Of a stretch of 64,000 bases of DNA, positions 53,890 to 62,591 are shown piece after piece. Origin of the DNA: Methanosarcina vacuolata Z-761 (GTDB lineage Archaea; Halobacteriota; Methanosarcinia; Methanosarcinales; Methanosarcinaceae); assembly GCF_000969905.1 (NCBI RefSeq), contig NZ_CP009520.1, positions 3,658,001 through 3,722,000 of the forward strand, in the 5' to 3' direction. The notes below the pieces were generated by a model. The model was not told the origin of the DNA, did not search any database, and saw only the letters and a list, made by a program, of their open reading frames with translations. Positions within the stretch are counted from its first letter, which is position 1. Each line of letters starts with the position of its first letter. Both the position numbers and the translations under genes were made by a program.

Positions 53890-54498
53890 ATGATCGTAGA
53901 GACTATTTCCCGGGGCATGTTGCTGGGGTTGTCCACGGGCGTTTTCTGCCTGGTCACCTGCGCTCCTGTATATGTGCCTTTTGTCTTATCGGAAGACCGA
54001 AAGCTGCGGCGGAATATACTATCCATTGGACAGATTGCAATGGGCAGGCTAATTGCCTACCTGTTTTTCGGCCTGATCCTGGGAATTCTCGGCAAGCAGA
54101 TAGACGGACCATGGCTAAATAAAGCTATAGGGTCTGCTATGATTCTGCTTTCTGTCCTGATGCTAGCTTTTGTGGCGGTAAAAAAATGGCCTCATTTCGG
54201 GTTGTGCAAGCTGAGTAAAAAATACGTGAATTATCCCGCTTTCTTTGGCCTCCTGACAGGAATCAATGTGTGCCCCCCATTCCTTCTGGCGATGTCCGCA
54301 GCTCTGTCTTATGCCAGTATTACAGGCAGTATATTGCTATTTGGAGGATTTTTTGTTGGAACCTCGTTTTATCTCATATTGCTGGTGCCGCTGGGACTCG
54401 CAGCTAAAGTGGAAAGTATCAGGCAGATAGGGCTGATTACAACAGTAATGTCAGGAGTAATGTTTCTCGCGCTGGGACTGGGGTACCTGCTATTATGA
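53890..54498 (+). CDS. CcdA/DsbD-like integral membrane protein (COG2836-like)
   Basis: The 202-residue protein has six spans and the paired Cys-Pro motifs of thiol-transferring CcdA/DsbD proteins: FCLVTCAPVYVPF in the first span and GINVCPPFLLA in the fourth. It is closest in style to the COG2836 family (often labelled TauE/SafE or UreH-like) next to cytochrome oxidase assembly genes in bacteria. GGTGG precedes the ATG. Co-location with a NapH/CcoG-type ferredoxin suggests that electrons pass from ferredoxin to extracytoplasmic thiols or metal, an inference. Confidence 0.8.
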   Translation: MIVETISRGMLLGLSTGVFCLVTCAPVYVPFVLSEDRKLRRNILSIGQIAMGRLIAYLFFGLILGILGKQIDGPWLNKAIGSAMILLSVLMLAFVAVKKWPHFGLCKLSKKYVNYPAFFGLLTGINVCPPFLLAMSAALSYASITGSILLFGGFFVGTSFYLILLVPLGLAAKVESIRQIGLITTVMSGVMFLALGLGYLLL

Positions 54499-54606
54499 AG
54501 TCAGATCCTGTTTAGTGGCTTTTTGAGCTTCCAGATTAGGTTTAGTGGCCTTTTATGTTTCCGATTTTACAGAATTTTTGTTGCATTATTCTATCTACGT
54601 CTCCTA

Positions 54607-54650
54607 CAATTTTGATCCTGCAATTTTGATCCTGCAATTTTGATATGAGA
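54607..54650. repeat. 14-bp tandem repeat, 3 copies
   Basis: Three units of CAATTTTGATCCTG follow each other, the last truncated to CAATTTTGATATG. Confidence 0.85.
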
Positions 54651-54726
54651 TTTCCCAAAACAAAAGTTGCGCGCACTCCGGTAAAACTGTAGTTTGTGTT
54701 AAGACTCCTTACTGTAAAGAAGGCCT

Positions 54727-54826
54727 AAAAACAGAGAGGGCCGGCAGAAAGTATAAAAGCTCTACAGAAATGGTCAAAAAACAGAGATGGGCAGGTAGAA
54801 AGTATAAACCTCTACTGAAAAAGGGT
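54727..54826. repeat. Two diverged 48-bp direct repeats
   Basis: AAAACAGAGAGGGCCGGCAG and AAAACAGAGATGGGCAGGTA start two adjacent copies that both continue GAAAGTATAAA and CTCTAC. Their function is unknown. Confidence 0.75.
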
Positions 54827-54936
54827 AGACATGTCAGAAAGAAAGAGAGTGAAAATAGTTTGCGCAGGTTAATTTGAAGTAATTAGAGAATTCAAAAACG
54901 GTTTTTAAGGCTAATTAGAATAGATAAAGAATTAAG

Positions 54937-55011
54937 CGGGCTCGAAGGGATTTGAACCCCCGACGTCTGGGTTAGAAGCCCAGCGCTATATCCTGGCTAA
55001 GCCACGAGCCC
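54937..55011 (-). tRNA. tRNA-Arg (UCU anticodon)
   Basis: The minus strand forms a complete cloverleaf with acceptor GGGCTCG/CGAGCCC. The anticodon loop CTTCTAA (anticodon TCT) sits on CTGGG/CCCAG, and the T-arm GGGGGTTCAAATCCC is identical to the tRNA at 45284. CCA is not encoded. It decodes AGA (and AGG). Confidence 0.96.
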
Positions 55012-55363
55012 TGTTTGCTTTTCTTAGTGCGGAATACGAAATGAGCGTTTTAACATAAAAGCTTTTTGTATGGATACATTAATTGGGACTGTAAATATCT
55101 TAAAATATTTATATAGAATCGGAATTGTAATATATATTTAGTATATACTGACTTATTCGGCATTTTACTTAGGAATTTGCCAGTATGGAAACTTCCCTGA
55201 GGCTTTGAATTTTTAAAACCCCGCGCAGAGCTTACATACTGTCAATGAGTGAAATAAAGTAAATGGTTTATAGGGTTTGCATATTACAATCATATTTAAT
55301 TGACATTATCAAGAATATAAGTGAACTCTATAAAGTAGTAAGATTGCAGAGGATTGTTCGCAA
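55012..55363. other. Promoter region of ilvE
   Basis: The 350-bp AT-rich region contains TATA-like stretches (TTTATATAGAATC near 55108; TATATATTTAGTATAT near 55130). No attenuator or repeat is apparent. Confidence 0.4.
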
Positions 55364-56242
55364 ATGAGTGAGTTATTAATCTACTTGGATGGGAAGTTTG
55401 TTCCCAAATCCGAAGCCAAAGTTTCGGTCTATGACCATGGTTTCCTCTACGGCGACGGTGTTTTTGAAGGCATAAGGGCATATAACGGCCGTGTCTTTAA
55501 ACTAAAAGAGCATGTTGACAGGCTTTATGACTCGGCAAAGGCAATTGCAATGGATATCCCCCTTACAAAGGAAGAAATGAGTGAAGCAATACTTGAAACC
55601 CTCAGGAAAAATAACCTTAAAGATGCATATATCCGTCCTGTTGTTTCGAGGGGAGTTGGAGATCTCGGGCTTGACCCCCGCAATTGTGGGAAACCCTGCG
55701 TTGTTGTCATAGCCCAGGGTTGGGGAGCCATGTACGGCGACCTGTATGAAGTCGGGCTCAAAGCCGTCAGTGTCTGTGTCCGAAGAAATGCACCTGATTC
55801 CATATCCCCTAATATCAAGTCCCTGAACTACCTGAACAATATCCTGGCAAAGATTGAAGCTAACGAGAAAGGAGGAGACGAAGCCATCTTCCTGGATCAT
55901 AATGGTTTTGTCTGTGAGGGTTCAGGAGATAATATCTTCGTAGTCAAGAATAATAAGGTTCTTACTCCCTATACAATCAGCAACTTAAAAGGGGTTACCA
56001 GAGCCACAGCTATCGAGCTTCTGGACGAGATGGGATACAAAGTCATCGAAGCAAATCTCGGTCTATTTGACCTTTACACAGCCGATGAAGTTTTTGTCAC
56101 AGGCACTGCAGCTGAAGCTGCTCCTATAACCAGACTTGACGGCAGGGTTATAGGCACAGGCAAACCCGGGCCCATGACAATGAAGATGGTTGAAGCTTTT
56201 GAGAAAATAACCCAGAGTACGGGTGCACCAATTTATAAATAA
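55364..56242 (+). CDS. ilvE: Branched-chain amino acid aminotransferase
   Basis: This class IV PLP-dependent aminotransferase makes or degrades leucine, isoleucine and valine by exchange with glutamate/2-oxoglutarate. The 292-residue protein has [17 protein letters not shown] near 28-44, the PLP lysine in [20 protein letters not shown] near 150, and the CEGSGDNIF plus [11 protein letters not shown] phosphate-binding loops. Length and motifs match bacterial/archaeal IlvE fully. The gene is monocistronic. Confidence 0.95.
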   Translation: MSELLIYLDGKFVPKSEAKVSVYDHGFLYGDGVFEGIRAYNGRVFKLKEHVDRLYDSAKAIAMDIPLTKEEMSEAILETLRKNNLKDAYIRPVVSRGVGDLGLDPRNCGKPCVVVIAQGWGAMYGDLYEVGLKAVSVCVRRNAPDSISPNIKSLNYLNNILAKIEANEKGGDEAIFLDHNGFVCEGSGDNIFVVKNNKVLTPYTISNLKGVTRATAIELLDEMGYKVIEANLGLFDLYTADEVFVTGTAAEAAPITRLDGRVIGTGKPGPMTMKMVEAFEKITQSTGAPIYK

Positions 56243-56677
56243 AAAGGCAACTCTGATAAATGAAAGAAACAGAAAGGGCAATAAAATCAAGCGGGACTTT
56301 TCCCGCCACGATTTTTTTGGATAATTTTCTGAAGCAGCTTTTGTCTGTTCCTCTTTTTAAGTTTCTACTTAAGCTGTTCTTAAGTCCCTGTTGAAGTTTC
56401 TTTAAGTTCGTGTTTTAAACTTATGTTCTAAATCCTTTGACTTTCTACTTAAGCTTCTATTTGGACTAATTTTGAATTTTTAGTTAATCTGCTGCCTGGA
56501 CTAATTTTGAGTTTCTTTAAATTTCGATTTGAGCAGCTCTTAATTAACTTGCTTTTTAGATTTTTCGAGGAAAAAAGTAAGTATAAAATGTCGGGATAAA
56601 ACAGTATAAAACATGCCTGGAAATGCTATTAAACTAGAACACTTATCTGAAGACCTGTAAATTAAGGTTGAATTTCT
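56243..56677. other. T-rich gap with degenerate repeats
   Basis: The region between ilvE and moeA is made of loose variants of TTCTACTTAAGCT and TTCTTTAAGTT. A near-exact direct repeat of GGACTAATTTTGA occurs at 56464 and 56497. No gene or RNA is recognised. Confidence 0.5.
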
Positions 56678-58606
56678 ATGAAACGCAAAGAATTTCGGGA
56701 ACTTATCTCTGTAGAGAAGGCACGGGAAATAATAAATAACCTGCAAGTTTTTCCCAGGCAGGAACGCTTAACTCTTGAAAACGCTTACGGTAAAATCCTT
56801 GCAGAGGATATTGTTACCGAAATCAATGTCCCTCCTTTCCCAAGAGCTATAATGGATGGTTATGCAGTCAGGGCAGAGGATACGTATGAATGCAGCGGAA
56901 CCGAGCCTGTAGAACTCAAACTCATCGGAAACCTCCAGGCCGGCTCGGATGTAAAATTCAATGTTTCAGCGGGGGAAGCCGTGGAAATAGCTACCGGAGC
57001 TCCGATTCCCGAAGGAGCTAACGCTGTGGTAATGATTGAATATAGTTCTGAAGAAGACGGAACCGTATCGATTTACAGTCCTGTAACCGTGGGAGAAAAT
57101 ATCATGAAGGCCGGTTCTGACATCCAAAAAGGAGAGCGTATGATCAGGGCAGGTCGGAAGCTCGGGACCAGGGAAATCGGAGTTCTTGCTTCTGTCGGGA
57201 AAAAGGATGTGCCTGTCCTAAAACTGCAGGTTGGAATACTCTCAACAGGAGACGAGCTTGTGCGTCCCGGAGAAAAACTTACTTTCGGAAAGATATATGA
57301 CGCAAACTCTTACACCTTATATGCTGGCATACATGAATGTGGCGCCTTCCCCCTGCTTTACGGGATCGTAGAAGATAACAAGGCAGCCATGAAAAAGGTA
57401 CTTGAAACTGCAGTTTCGGAGTGTGCCCTTATTCTGACTTCTGGCAGCACGTCATCGGGGTCAGGGGACGTGATGTACAGACTCGTAGATGAAATCGGAG
57501 AAACCCTTGCCCACGGCATAAGTGTAAAACCTGGGAAACCTGTGGTCATTGGAATAATACAAGGTGTCCCTATAATAGGGCTTCCTGGAAACCCTACATC
57601 TGCATTAACAATTTTTAACGAATTCGTAGCTCCCCTACTTAGAAAAACCCTTGGAGAAGAGAAAGCGCTTAAAAAAACGGAAAAAGGAGTTATAGGCACA
57701 CGTTTCCGTTCAGAAGGAAGGCAACAACTTCTCCCAGTAGGCCTGATCAGAGGAAGGGTTTATCCTGCAGACAAAGGCTCGGGTGCCATAACCTCTCTTT
57801 TCGGGGCAGATGGCTTTATTGAAATCCCACCCAGTACAGAGTTTATTGAAGCGGGAACCCCTGTAGAAGTGACTCTTTTCGGAGAGGTTGAAAAACCTGA
57901 TATCCTGATAGCAGGCGGCTTCTGTCCTGGCCTTGACCTTCTTGAAGACCTTAGCGGACTTCGTTTCCGGACCCTTTACACAAGTTCAAGCGGGGGCTTC
58001 AGTGCAATTGCCGCAAATACAGCCGATATTGCAGGCGTGAATATGCCGTCACGAGACCATAGAGGACAGGACGGAGTCCTGTATAACGTCCCTACAATCG
58101 AGAATATGGGACTTTCAGACATTGTTCTTGTTAAAGGGTACAGGCGGGAAGTAGGGCTTCTTGTCAGGCAGGATAGGCCGGTTTCTGGGCTTTCTGACCT
58201 CCCGGGAAAACACCTGATTAACCGGAATCGTGGCTCAGGTACAAGAGCTCTTTTAGACCTGAAAATTGCAGAATTCATAGCTGGAAAGGGAATTGATAAA
58301 AAGGAGTTTACAGATTCGATTCCTGGATATGCATCCGGAGCAAAATCGGAAGTAGCTGTCTGTGAGGCCATCGTCTCAGAAAATGCCGAAGTAGGTGTGG
58401 GAATAAGAAACTGTACCGAAAAGAATGGGCTCCAATTTGTAAAATTTGCAGAAGAAGAATATGATTTCCTTATAAGGAAGGAAATTCTGGAAACTCCCGA
58501 AGTCTGCAAGTTTCTGGAAACTCTTAACTCCGCAGAATTCGCTTCAAAGCTTCCCGAAGGGATACATGTGTATGAGAGGACAGGAGAAATAATCTTCTTT
58601 GAATGA
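56678..58606 (+). CDS. moeA: MoeA molybdopterin molybdenumtransferase fused to PBP-like domain
   Basis: This 642-residue fusion has residues about 5-405 as MoeA, which inserts molybdate (or tungstate) into adenylylated molybdopterin. Motifs are the VPPFPRAIMDGYAVRAED start, ATGAPIPEGANAVVMIE, TGDELV, LTSGSTSSGSGD and GLPGNPTSAL. Residues about 410-642 form a periplasmic-binding-protein-like domain (LYTSSSGGFSAIAANTADIA; LINRNRGSGTRALLDL) that may bind molybdate or tungstate or sense it. It lacks a signal peptide, so it is cytoplasmic. This fusion is known in archaea and some bacteria. Formylmethanofuran dehydrogenase is the likely Mo/W client. Confidence 0.93.
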   Translation: MKRKEFRELISVEKAREIINNLQVFPRQERLTLENAYGKILAEDIVTEINVPPFPRAIMDGYAVRAEDTYECSGTEPVELKLIGNLQAGSDVKFNVSAGEAVEIATGAPIPEGANAVVMIEYSSEEDGTVSIYSPVTVGENIMKAGSDIQKGERMIRAGRKLGTREIGVLASVGKKDVPVLKLQVGILSTGDELVRPGEKLTFGKIYDANSYTLYAGIHECGAFPLLYGIVEDNKAAMKKVLETAVSECALILTSGSTSSGSGDVMYRLVDEIGETLAHGISVKPGKPVVIGIIQGVPIIGLPGNPTSALTIFNEFVAPLLRKTLGEEKALKKTEKGVIGTRFRSEGRQQLLPVGLIRGRVYPADKGSGAITSLFGADGFIEIPPSTEFIEAGTPVEVTLFGEVEKPDILIAGGFCPGLDLLEDLSGLRFRTLYTSSSGGFSAIAANTADIAGVNMPSRDHRGQDGVLYNVPTIENMGLSDIVLVKGYRREVGLLVRQDRPVSGLSDLPGKHLINRNRGSGTRALLDLKIAEFIAGKGIDKKEFTDSIPGYASGAKSEVAVCEAIVSENAEVGVGIRNCTEKNGLQFVKFAEEEYDFLIRKEILETPEVCKFLETLNSAEFASKLPEGIHVYERTGEIIFFE

Positions 58607-59105
58607 AAATAATCTTAATGGATAGGAGAGATTGTCCCTTTGAGACAGTTCTTCTCTTGAATAAGAGATGTAGGATCTTTAAGACAGTTCTTCTCTTGAA
58701 TAAGAGAGGTAGAATCTTCAAGACAGTTCCTCTCTTGAATAAGAGATGTAGTCTCTTTGAGACAGTCCCTTTGAATAAGATAAACGACCACTCATTGTAA
58801 TAAGTAAGACTGTACCTTTGAATCCAGTTCTGATGAAGAAATTTTCACCGGAAGCAGCCTTTAATAAGCTTTAAGTATTATTATAATTATTATGAAATAG
58901 AAATGTTTTGAGTAGCCTTATTATTCAGAACCAGTAAATGAAAACATTCCATAGTTATATATATTGCATTCAACTATTCAGGATAAAATATCCAGATACG
59001 GATCTCTTTTGGATCAAAAAAGGTTTGTATAAACCGTTTGGACACGGTTTCTTTTTCAATTAATATGAAAATCATTTCTTTAGTCCCTAAATCGGCAGGT
59101 TCCAG
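58607..59105. other. Gap with hairpin-bearing repeats
   Basis: A 39-bp repeat array (58643-58786) starts 37 nt after the moeA stop. The remainder upstream of the GTPase gene is AT-rich and includes a likely promoter (TTATATATATTG near 58955). Nothing else is recognised. Confidence 0.5.
58643..58786. repeat. 39-bp tandem repeat, 3.6 copies, each with a hairpin
   Basis: The units begin AGACAGTTCTTCTCTTGAAT and include TCTCTT-GAAT-AAGAGA, a 6-bp stem with a 4-nt loop. The repeated stems could act as a serial transcription terminator for moeA. Confidence 0.85.
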
Positions 59106-60200
59106 ATGAGCAGCATACAGGAGCAAATACAGGACGTCGAAGACGAACTTCGAAAGACCGTGTACAATAAGGCAACTTCCCATCATATAGGCCGCCTCAA
59201 AGCCAAGCTAGCCCGCATGAGGGATGAAGTTGAGAAAAAAGCCTCGGCAAAAGGAGGAGGAGAAGGGTACTCGGTCAGAAAATCAGGAGATGGAACCGTC
59301 ACCCTTGTAGGTTTTCCATCAGTAGGGAAATCTACGCTTCTGAACAAAATCACGGGTGCCAATTCTGCAGTGGCAGCATATGAATTTACTACCCTTACAG
59401 TTGTGCCAGGCGTACTGGAACACAAAGGTGCAACAATCCAGTTCCTTGATGTCCCTGGGCTTGTAAAAGGCGCATCTTCAGGGCGCGGACGTGGAAAGGA
59501 AGTCATATCTGTTATCAGAAACTCGGATATGGTTATATTTTTGCTTGATGTATTCCAGCCCAAGCATTACGAAGTACTTATGGACGAACTTTACCAGGCC
59601 GGCATTCGTGTGGATGAAGAGCCCCCTGATGTGGTAATCAAGAAAAAAGATAGAGGTGGGGTAGTGATCAATTCAACCGTTGACCTTGACCTGGATGAGG
59701 AAACTATCAAGGCTGTGCTGGATGAGTATAAGATCCACAACGCAAGTGTACTTATAAGAGAAAACATAACGGTTGACCAGCTTATTGACGTTGTCCTGAG
59801 CAACCGCAGCTATGTCAGGTCTCTAATAGCTGTTAACAAGGTTGACCTGGCCTATCCCCAGTTGATTGAAGAATGCAGAGAGCTATACCCTAACTCGATC
59901 TTTATTTCAGCCCATGAAGGCATTAATATCGAGACTCTCAAAGATGCTATTTACGACAGGTTGGGTTTCATTCGAGTCTACTTAAAACCACAGGGTCAGC
60001 CTGCAGATATGGAAGAGCCCCTGATAGTTATGAGTGGGACCAACATAGGCCAGATTTGCGATCGCCTGCACAGGGATTTCCGCAGGAAGTTCCGCTATGC
60101 TCATGTCTGGGGCACCTCCGCAAAACACCCGGGGCAAAGAGTAGGCCTTGACCATAGAATGCAGGATGAGGATATTCTCACAATTATCATTCAGAAGTAA
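59106..60200 (+). CDS. DRG-family (Obg-like) GTPase with TGS domain
   Basis: This 364-residue translational GTPase belongs to the DRG family, universal in archaea and eukaryotes. An N-terminal helical region precedes the G domain, with GFPSVGKST (about 69-77), the switch AYEFTTLTVVPG, DVPGLVKGASSGRGRG, and NKVD near 245. The C-terminal TGS domain (IRVYLKPQGQPADMEEPLIV to QDEDILTII) is complete. It is thought to act on the ribosome. The gene converges with the methyltransferase-ligase fusion to its right. Confidence 0.95.
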   Translation: MSSIQEQIQDVEDELRKTVYNKATSHHIGRLKAKLARMRDEVEKKASAKGGGEGYSVRKSGDGTVTLVGFPSVGKSTLLNKITGANSAVAAYEFTTLTVVPGVLEHKGATIQFLDVPGLVKGASSGRGRGKEVISVIRNSDMVIFLLDVFQPKHYEVLMDELYQAGIRVDEEPPDVVIKKKDRGGVVINSTVDLDLDEETIKAVLDEYKIHNASVLIRENITVDQLIDVVLSNRSYVRSLIAVNKVDLAYPQLIEECRELYPNSIFISAHEGINIETLKDAIYDRLGFIRVYLKPQGQPADMEEPLIVMSGTNIGQICDRLHRDFRRKFRYAHVWGTSAKHPGQRVGLDHRMQDEDILTIIIQK

Positions 60201-60250
60201 ACATTCTGAAGTAAAAGAAGTAACAGAACTATAAAGAGAAAAAACGAGAC

Positions 60251-60278
60251 GCGAAAAAGAAATACCCGATCTTTTCGC
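60251..60278. terminator. Hairpin between convergent genes
   Basis: GCGAAAA and TTTTCGC pair around 14 nt in the 97-bp gap between two convergent genes. Placement suits a bidirectional terminator. Confidence 0.5.
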
Positions 60279-60297
60279 ATCCCACACTTTTTTGAGT

Positions 60298-62406
60298 TTA
60301 TATGCTCTCAAAAGCCTGTACTGTTCCGGAAGTTTTTGAAAAAACACTTTTCTTCCTGTTATTTTCGGAATCAATACCATTTCTAGCTTCAATTTCTTCC
60401 TCAAACTCAGCAGCGCATTCATCCGGGCTTTTTCGGGGAGTGGTTTCAGGCATTTTCCTTGGCTCGAGATTTTCAGAAGCTCCAAGGCCATACCTTCCCT
60501 TTGCAGCTTCTATAATAGCCTTAAGCATTTCGGAATAGGAAATATTAGCATAAGCCGCCATCTTTGCCAGATGACCGTCCCAGCACCAGCCAGGATTGGG
60601 GTTTACTTCAAGAAGTTTGGGTTTGCCTTCGGCATCAAGCCTCCAGTCAAAACGGGCGTAATCCCGACAGCCCAATCTGGTAAAGAGAGCAAGGCAGCAT
60701 TTTACGATTTCCTTTCGGGTTTTTTCTGGGAGATCAGCAAGCACGGACTTTATGTTCCAGTACGGAGAACCTGGAATCCATTTAGCTTCATACCCGCAGA
60801 TCTTTGGAAGGTCTTCAGGCACTCCCGAGTAATCTTCTTCCGTAATAGGCAGTACAGTACATGCAGGCGGATTTCCAATAATGCCAACACTGATATCTTT
60901 TCCGGGGAGAAACTCTTCCAGCAGGAAAGGCCGGTTCGAGCCAATTTGTTCCCGGGTTGCCGCAAGAATTTCAAGAAGTTCCTCGCGGCTGTGAGCAATG
61001 CTTTTCTGTGTAATCCCAAAACTTGAGTCCCCTGAATTGGGCTTTACAAGCAGAGGGAAAGAGAGAGAAAGCTTTGAAAGCTCAGAGTCTTCGGTTACAA
61101 GCATTCCCTTTGCTACAGGAATACGCATCTCTCTAGCAAGGCCCCTTACAATGGATTTGTCATAACAGAAAGCAAGACATTGAGGGCCCGCCCCTGTATA
61201 TGGAATGTTGAGCTGTTCGAGCAAAGCCGGAACATGAAGCTCTTTTGTGGGGTCGTTATTAAACCCTTCATCACAGAGATTAAGTACAAGATCAATTTTT
61301 GCTGCTTTCTTCTTCAGTTCCTCCAGCAACGTTTCGTGCCTGTCAAGGAAAGTAAATTTCATAAAAGGAATCTCTGCAAGTGCTTTTTTCATTCTTTCAA
61401 GAGTATCAAAATCATCATCATCGAAGACACAGGCAGGCTTAACCTGATCTTCTTTTCTCGGATCTCCAAGCACAACTGCAATATTCATTGGTTTTTTATT
61501 TCCGGCTGCCTGAAGAGAAGGAGGCCACGGTTTCTCAACAGAGGCCGAGACCAGGATTCTCTGTTCCATCATACCCGCATCCTGAGTAACTGCGGACACC
61601 GGGCTAAAAGTAGTGTGAAAAGTCGGACTACTAAACCCTGACGCAGTAAGCAACTCAAAAAGGCTTCCTTTATTGTATAACCTCTCAGCGTAAAACTGGT
61701 CTGCAATTACTCCTCTGTCAATACGGCTTATCACTTCTCTGCAAATTAGCCGATCACCATCGGCCGAGAGGGCTCTTTCCCTGCAGACAAAGTATTTCCT
61801 GTCCAGCCATTCCCATGACCTGGGCTGGAAACTTTTTTTCATGTAATCTCCGTCCACAACATCAACGAAAACTCTGCCTCCGGGCTTCAGAACTCTGAAA
61901 ATTTCTTCAAGAACCTTTTGGTCCTGGAGCGTTGAGTCAAAGTAGCCAAAACTGTTGCCCATTATAGTAACTATGTCAAAAGTATCAGATGGGTAGGGAA
62001 GTTTTCTTGCATCTCCTTCTCTGAACCTGACCTGCAGGTTCTCTTTCTGTGCTCTGGTTCTTGCTTTCCTTATAAGGTACTGGGACCTGTCATATCCTTC
62101 AATATTTGAAAAACCTCTCCTTGCCAGTTCAAGTATATGTCTTCCCTGACCACAGCAAAGATCAAGAATTTTTTCTTCAGGAGACACTCCTAAAATGGAA
62201 ACAATGAGATCGACCTCTTTTCTAGTAACCTCCATATCATCCAGAAGATCGGCATCGGTCTTAAGGTAAAGTGAGTTAAAAAGAGTCTGCCACCAGTCGG
62301 ACCGGACATGAGTTTCAAGGTCTTCAACAGGCCCAAAGGTTTTCTTCTGTACAGTGCACCTGGTGCGTCTGCGCCTGGTATTTGGATCTGTATTATTCAG
62401 GGTCAT
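60298..62406 (-). CDS. Fusion of a SAM-dependent methyltransferase and a D-Ala-D-Ala ligase-like ATP-grasp enzyme
   Basis: This is a two-domain protein of about 702 residues. Residues about 50-280 form a class I methyltransferase with KILDLCCGQGRHILELARRG and EGDARKLPYPSDTFDIVTIM. Residues about 310-650 form a Ddl-like ATP-grasp ligase: PMNIAVVLGDPRKED, LVLNLCDEGFNNDPTKE, FPLLVKPNSGDSSFGITQ, RPFLLEEFLPGKDISVGI and LLEVNPNPGW. The C-terminus is low-complexity. Archaea have no peptidoglycan of the D-Ala-D-Ala type here, so the product is probably another peptide-like compound. The start is MTLNNTDPN, and 37 extra upstream codons are open. Confidence 0.85.
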   Translation of the reverse strand: MTLNNTDPNTRRRRTRCTVQKKTFGPVEDLETHVRSDWWQTLFNSLYLKTDADLLDDMEVTRKEVDLIVSILGVSPEEKILDLCCGQGRHILELARRGFSNIEGYDRSQYLIRKARTRAQKENLQVRFREGDARKLPYPSDTFDIVTIMGNSFGYFDSTLQDQKVLEEIFRVLKPGGRVFVDVVDGDYMKKSFQPRSWEWLDRKYFVCRERALSADGDRLICREVISRIDRGVIADQFYAERLYNKGSLFELLTASGFSSPTFHTTFSPVSAVTQDAGMMEQRILVSASVEKPWPPSLQAAGNKKPMNIAVVLGDPRKEDQVKPACVFDDDDFDTLERMKKALAEIPFMKFTFLDRHETLLEELKKKAAKIDLVLNLCDEGFNNDPTKELHVPALLEQLNIPYTGAGPQCLAFCYDKSIVRGLAREMRIPVAKGMLVTEDSELSKLSLSFPLLVKPNSGDSSFGITQKSIAHSREELLEILAATREQIGSNRPFLLEEFLPGKDISVGIIGNPPACTVLPITEEDYSGVPEDLPKICGYEAKWIPGSPYWNIKSVLADLPEKTRKEIVKCCLALFTRLGCRDYARFDWRLDAEGKPKLLEVNPNPGWCWDGHLAKMAAYANISYSEMLKAIIEAAKGRYGLGASENLEPRKMPETTPRKSPDECAAEFEEEIEARNGIDSENNRKKSVFSKTSGTVQAFESI

Positions 62407-62591
62407 GATCTTATATCTTCCAGAAAAAAGTGTATGTGCTTTGAGTATATCAAGTTTATTGGAGAGTTGAAAATACTTACGTACTCGTAGAAAAAAAGTA
62501 GATGCATTAAAGATCAATAGGCCTATAAATTTGGTTTAAGGGAATCTCACATCTTTAAAATTTATTACAAGATGAATATGGGTTTAAAAAG

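Larger units (their letters stand above)
54499..54936. other. Gap with three short direct repeats
   Basis: After the CcdA-like gene, GTTTAGTGGCYTTTT(A/G) repeats twice (54507-54560), CAATTTTGATCCTG repeats three times (54607-54650), and a 48-bp segment (AAAACAGAGAGGGCCGGCAG...) is duplicated at 54727-54774 and 54777-54826 with changes. No gene is recognised. Confidence 0.6.
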
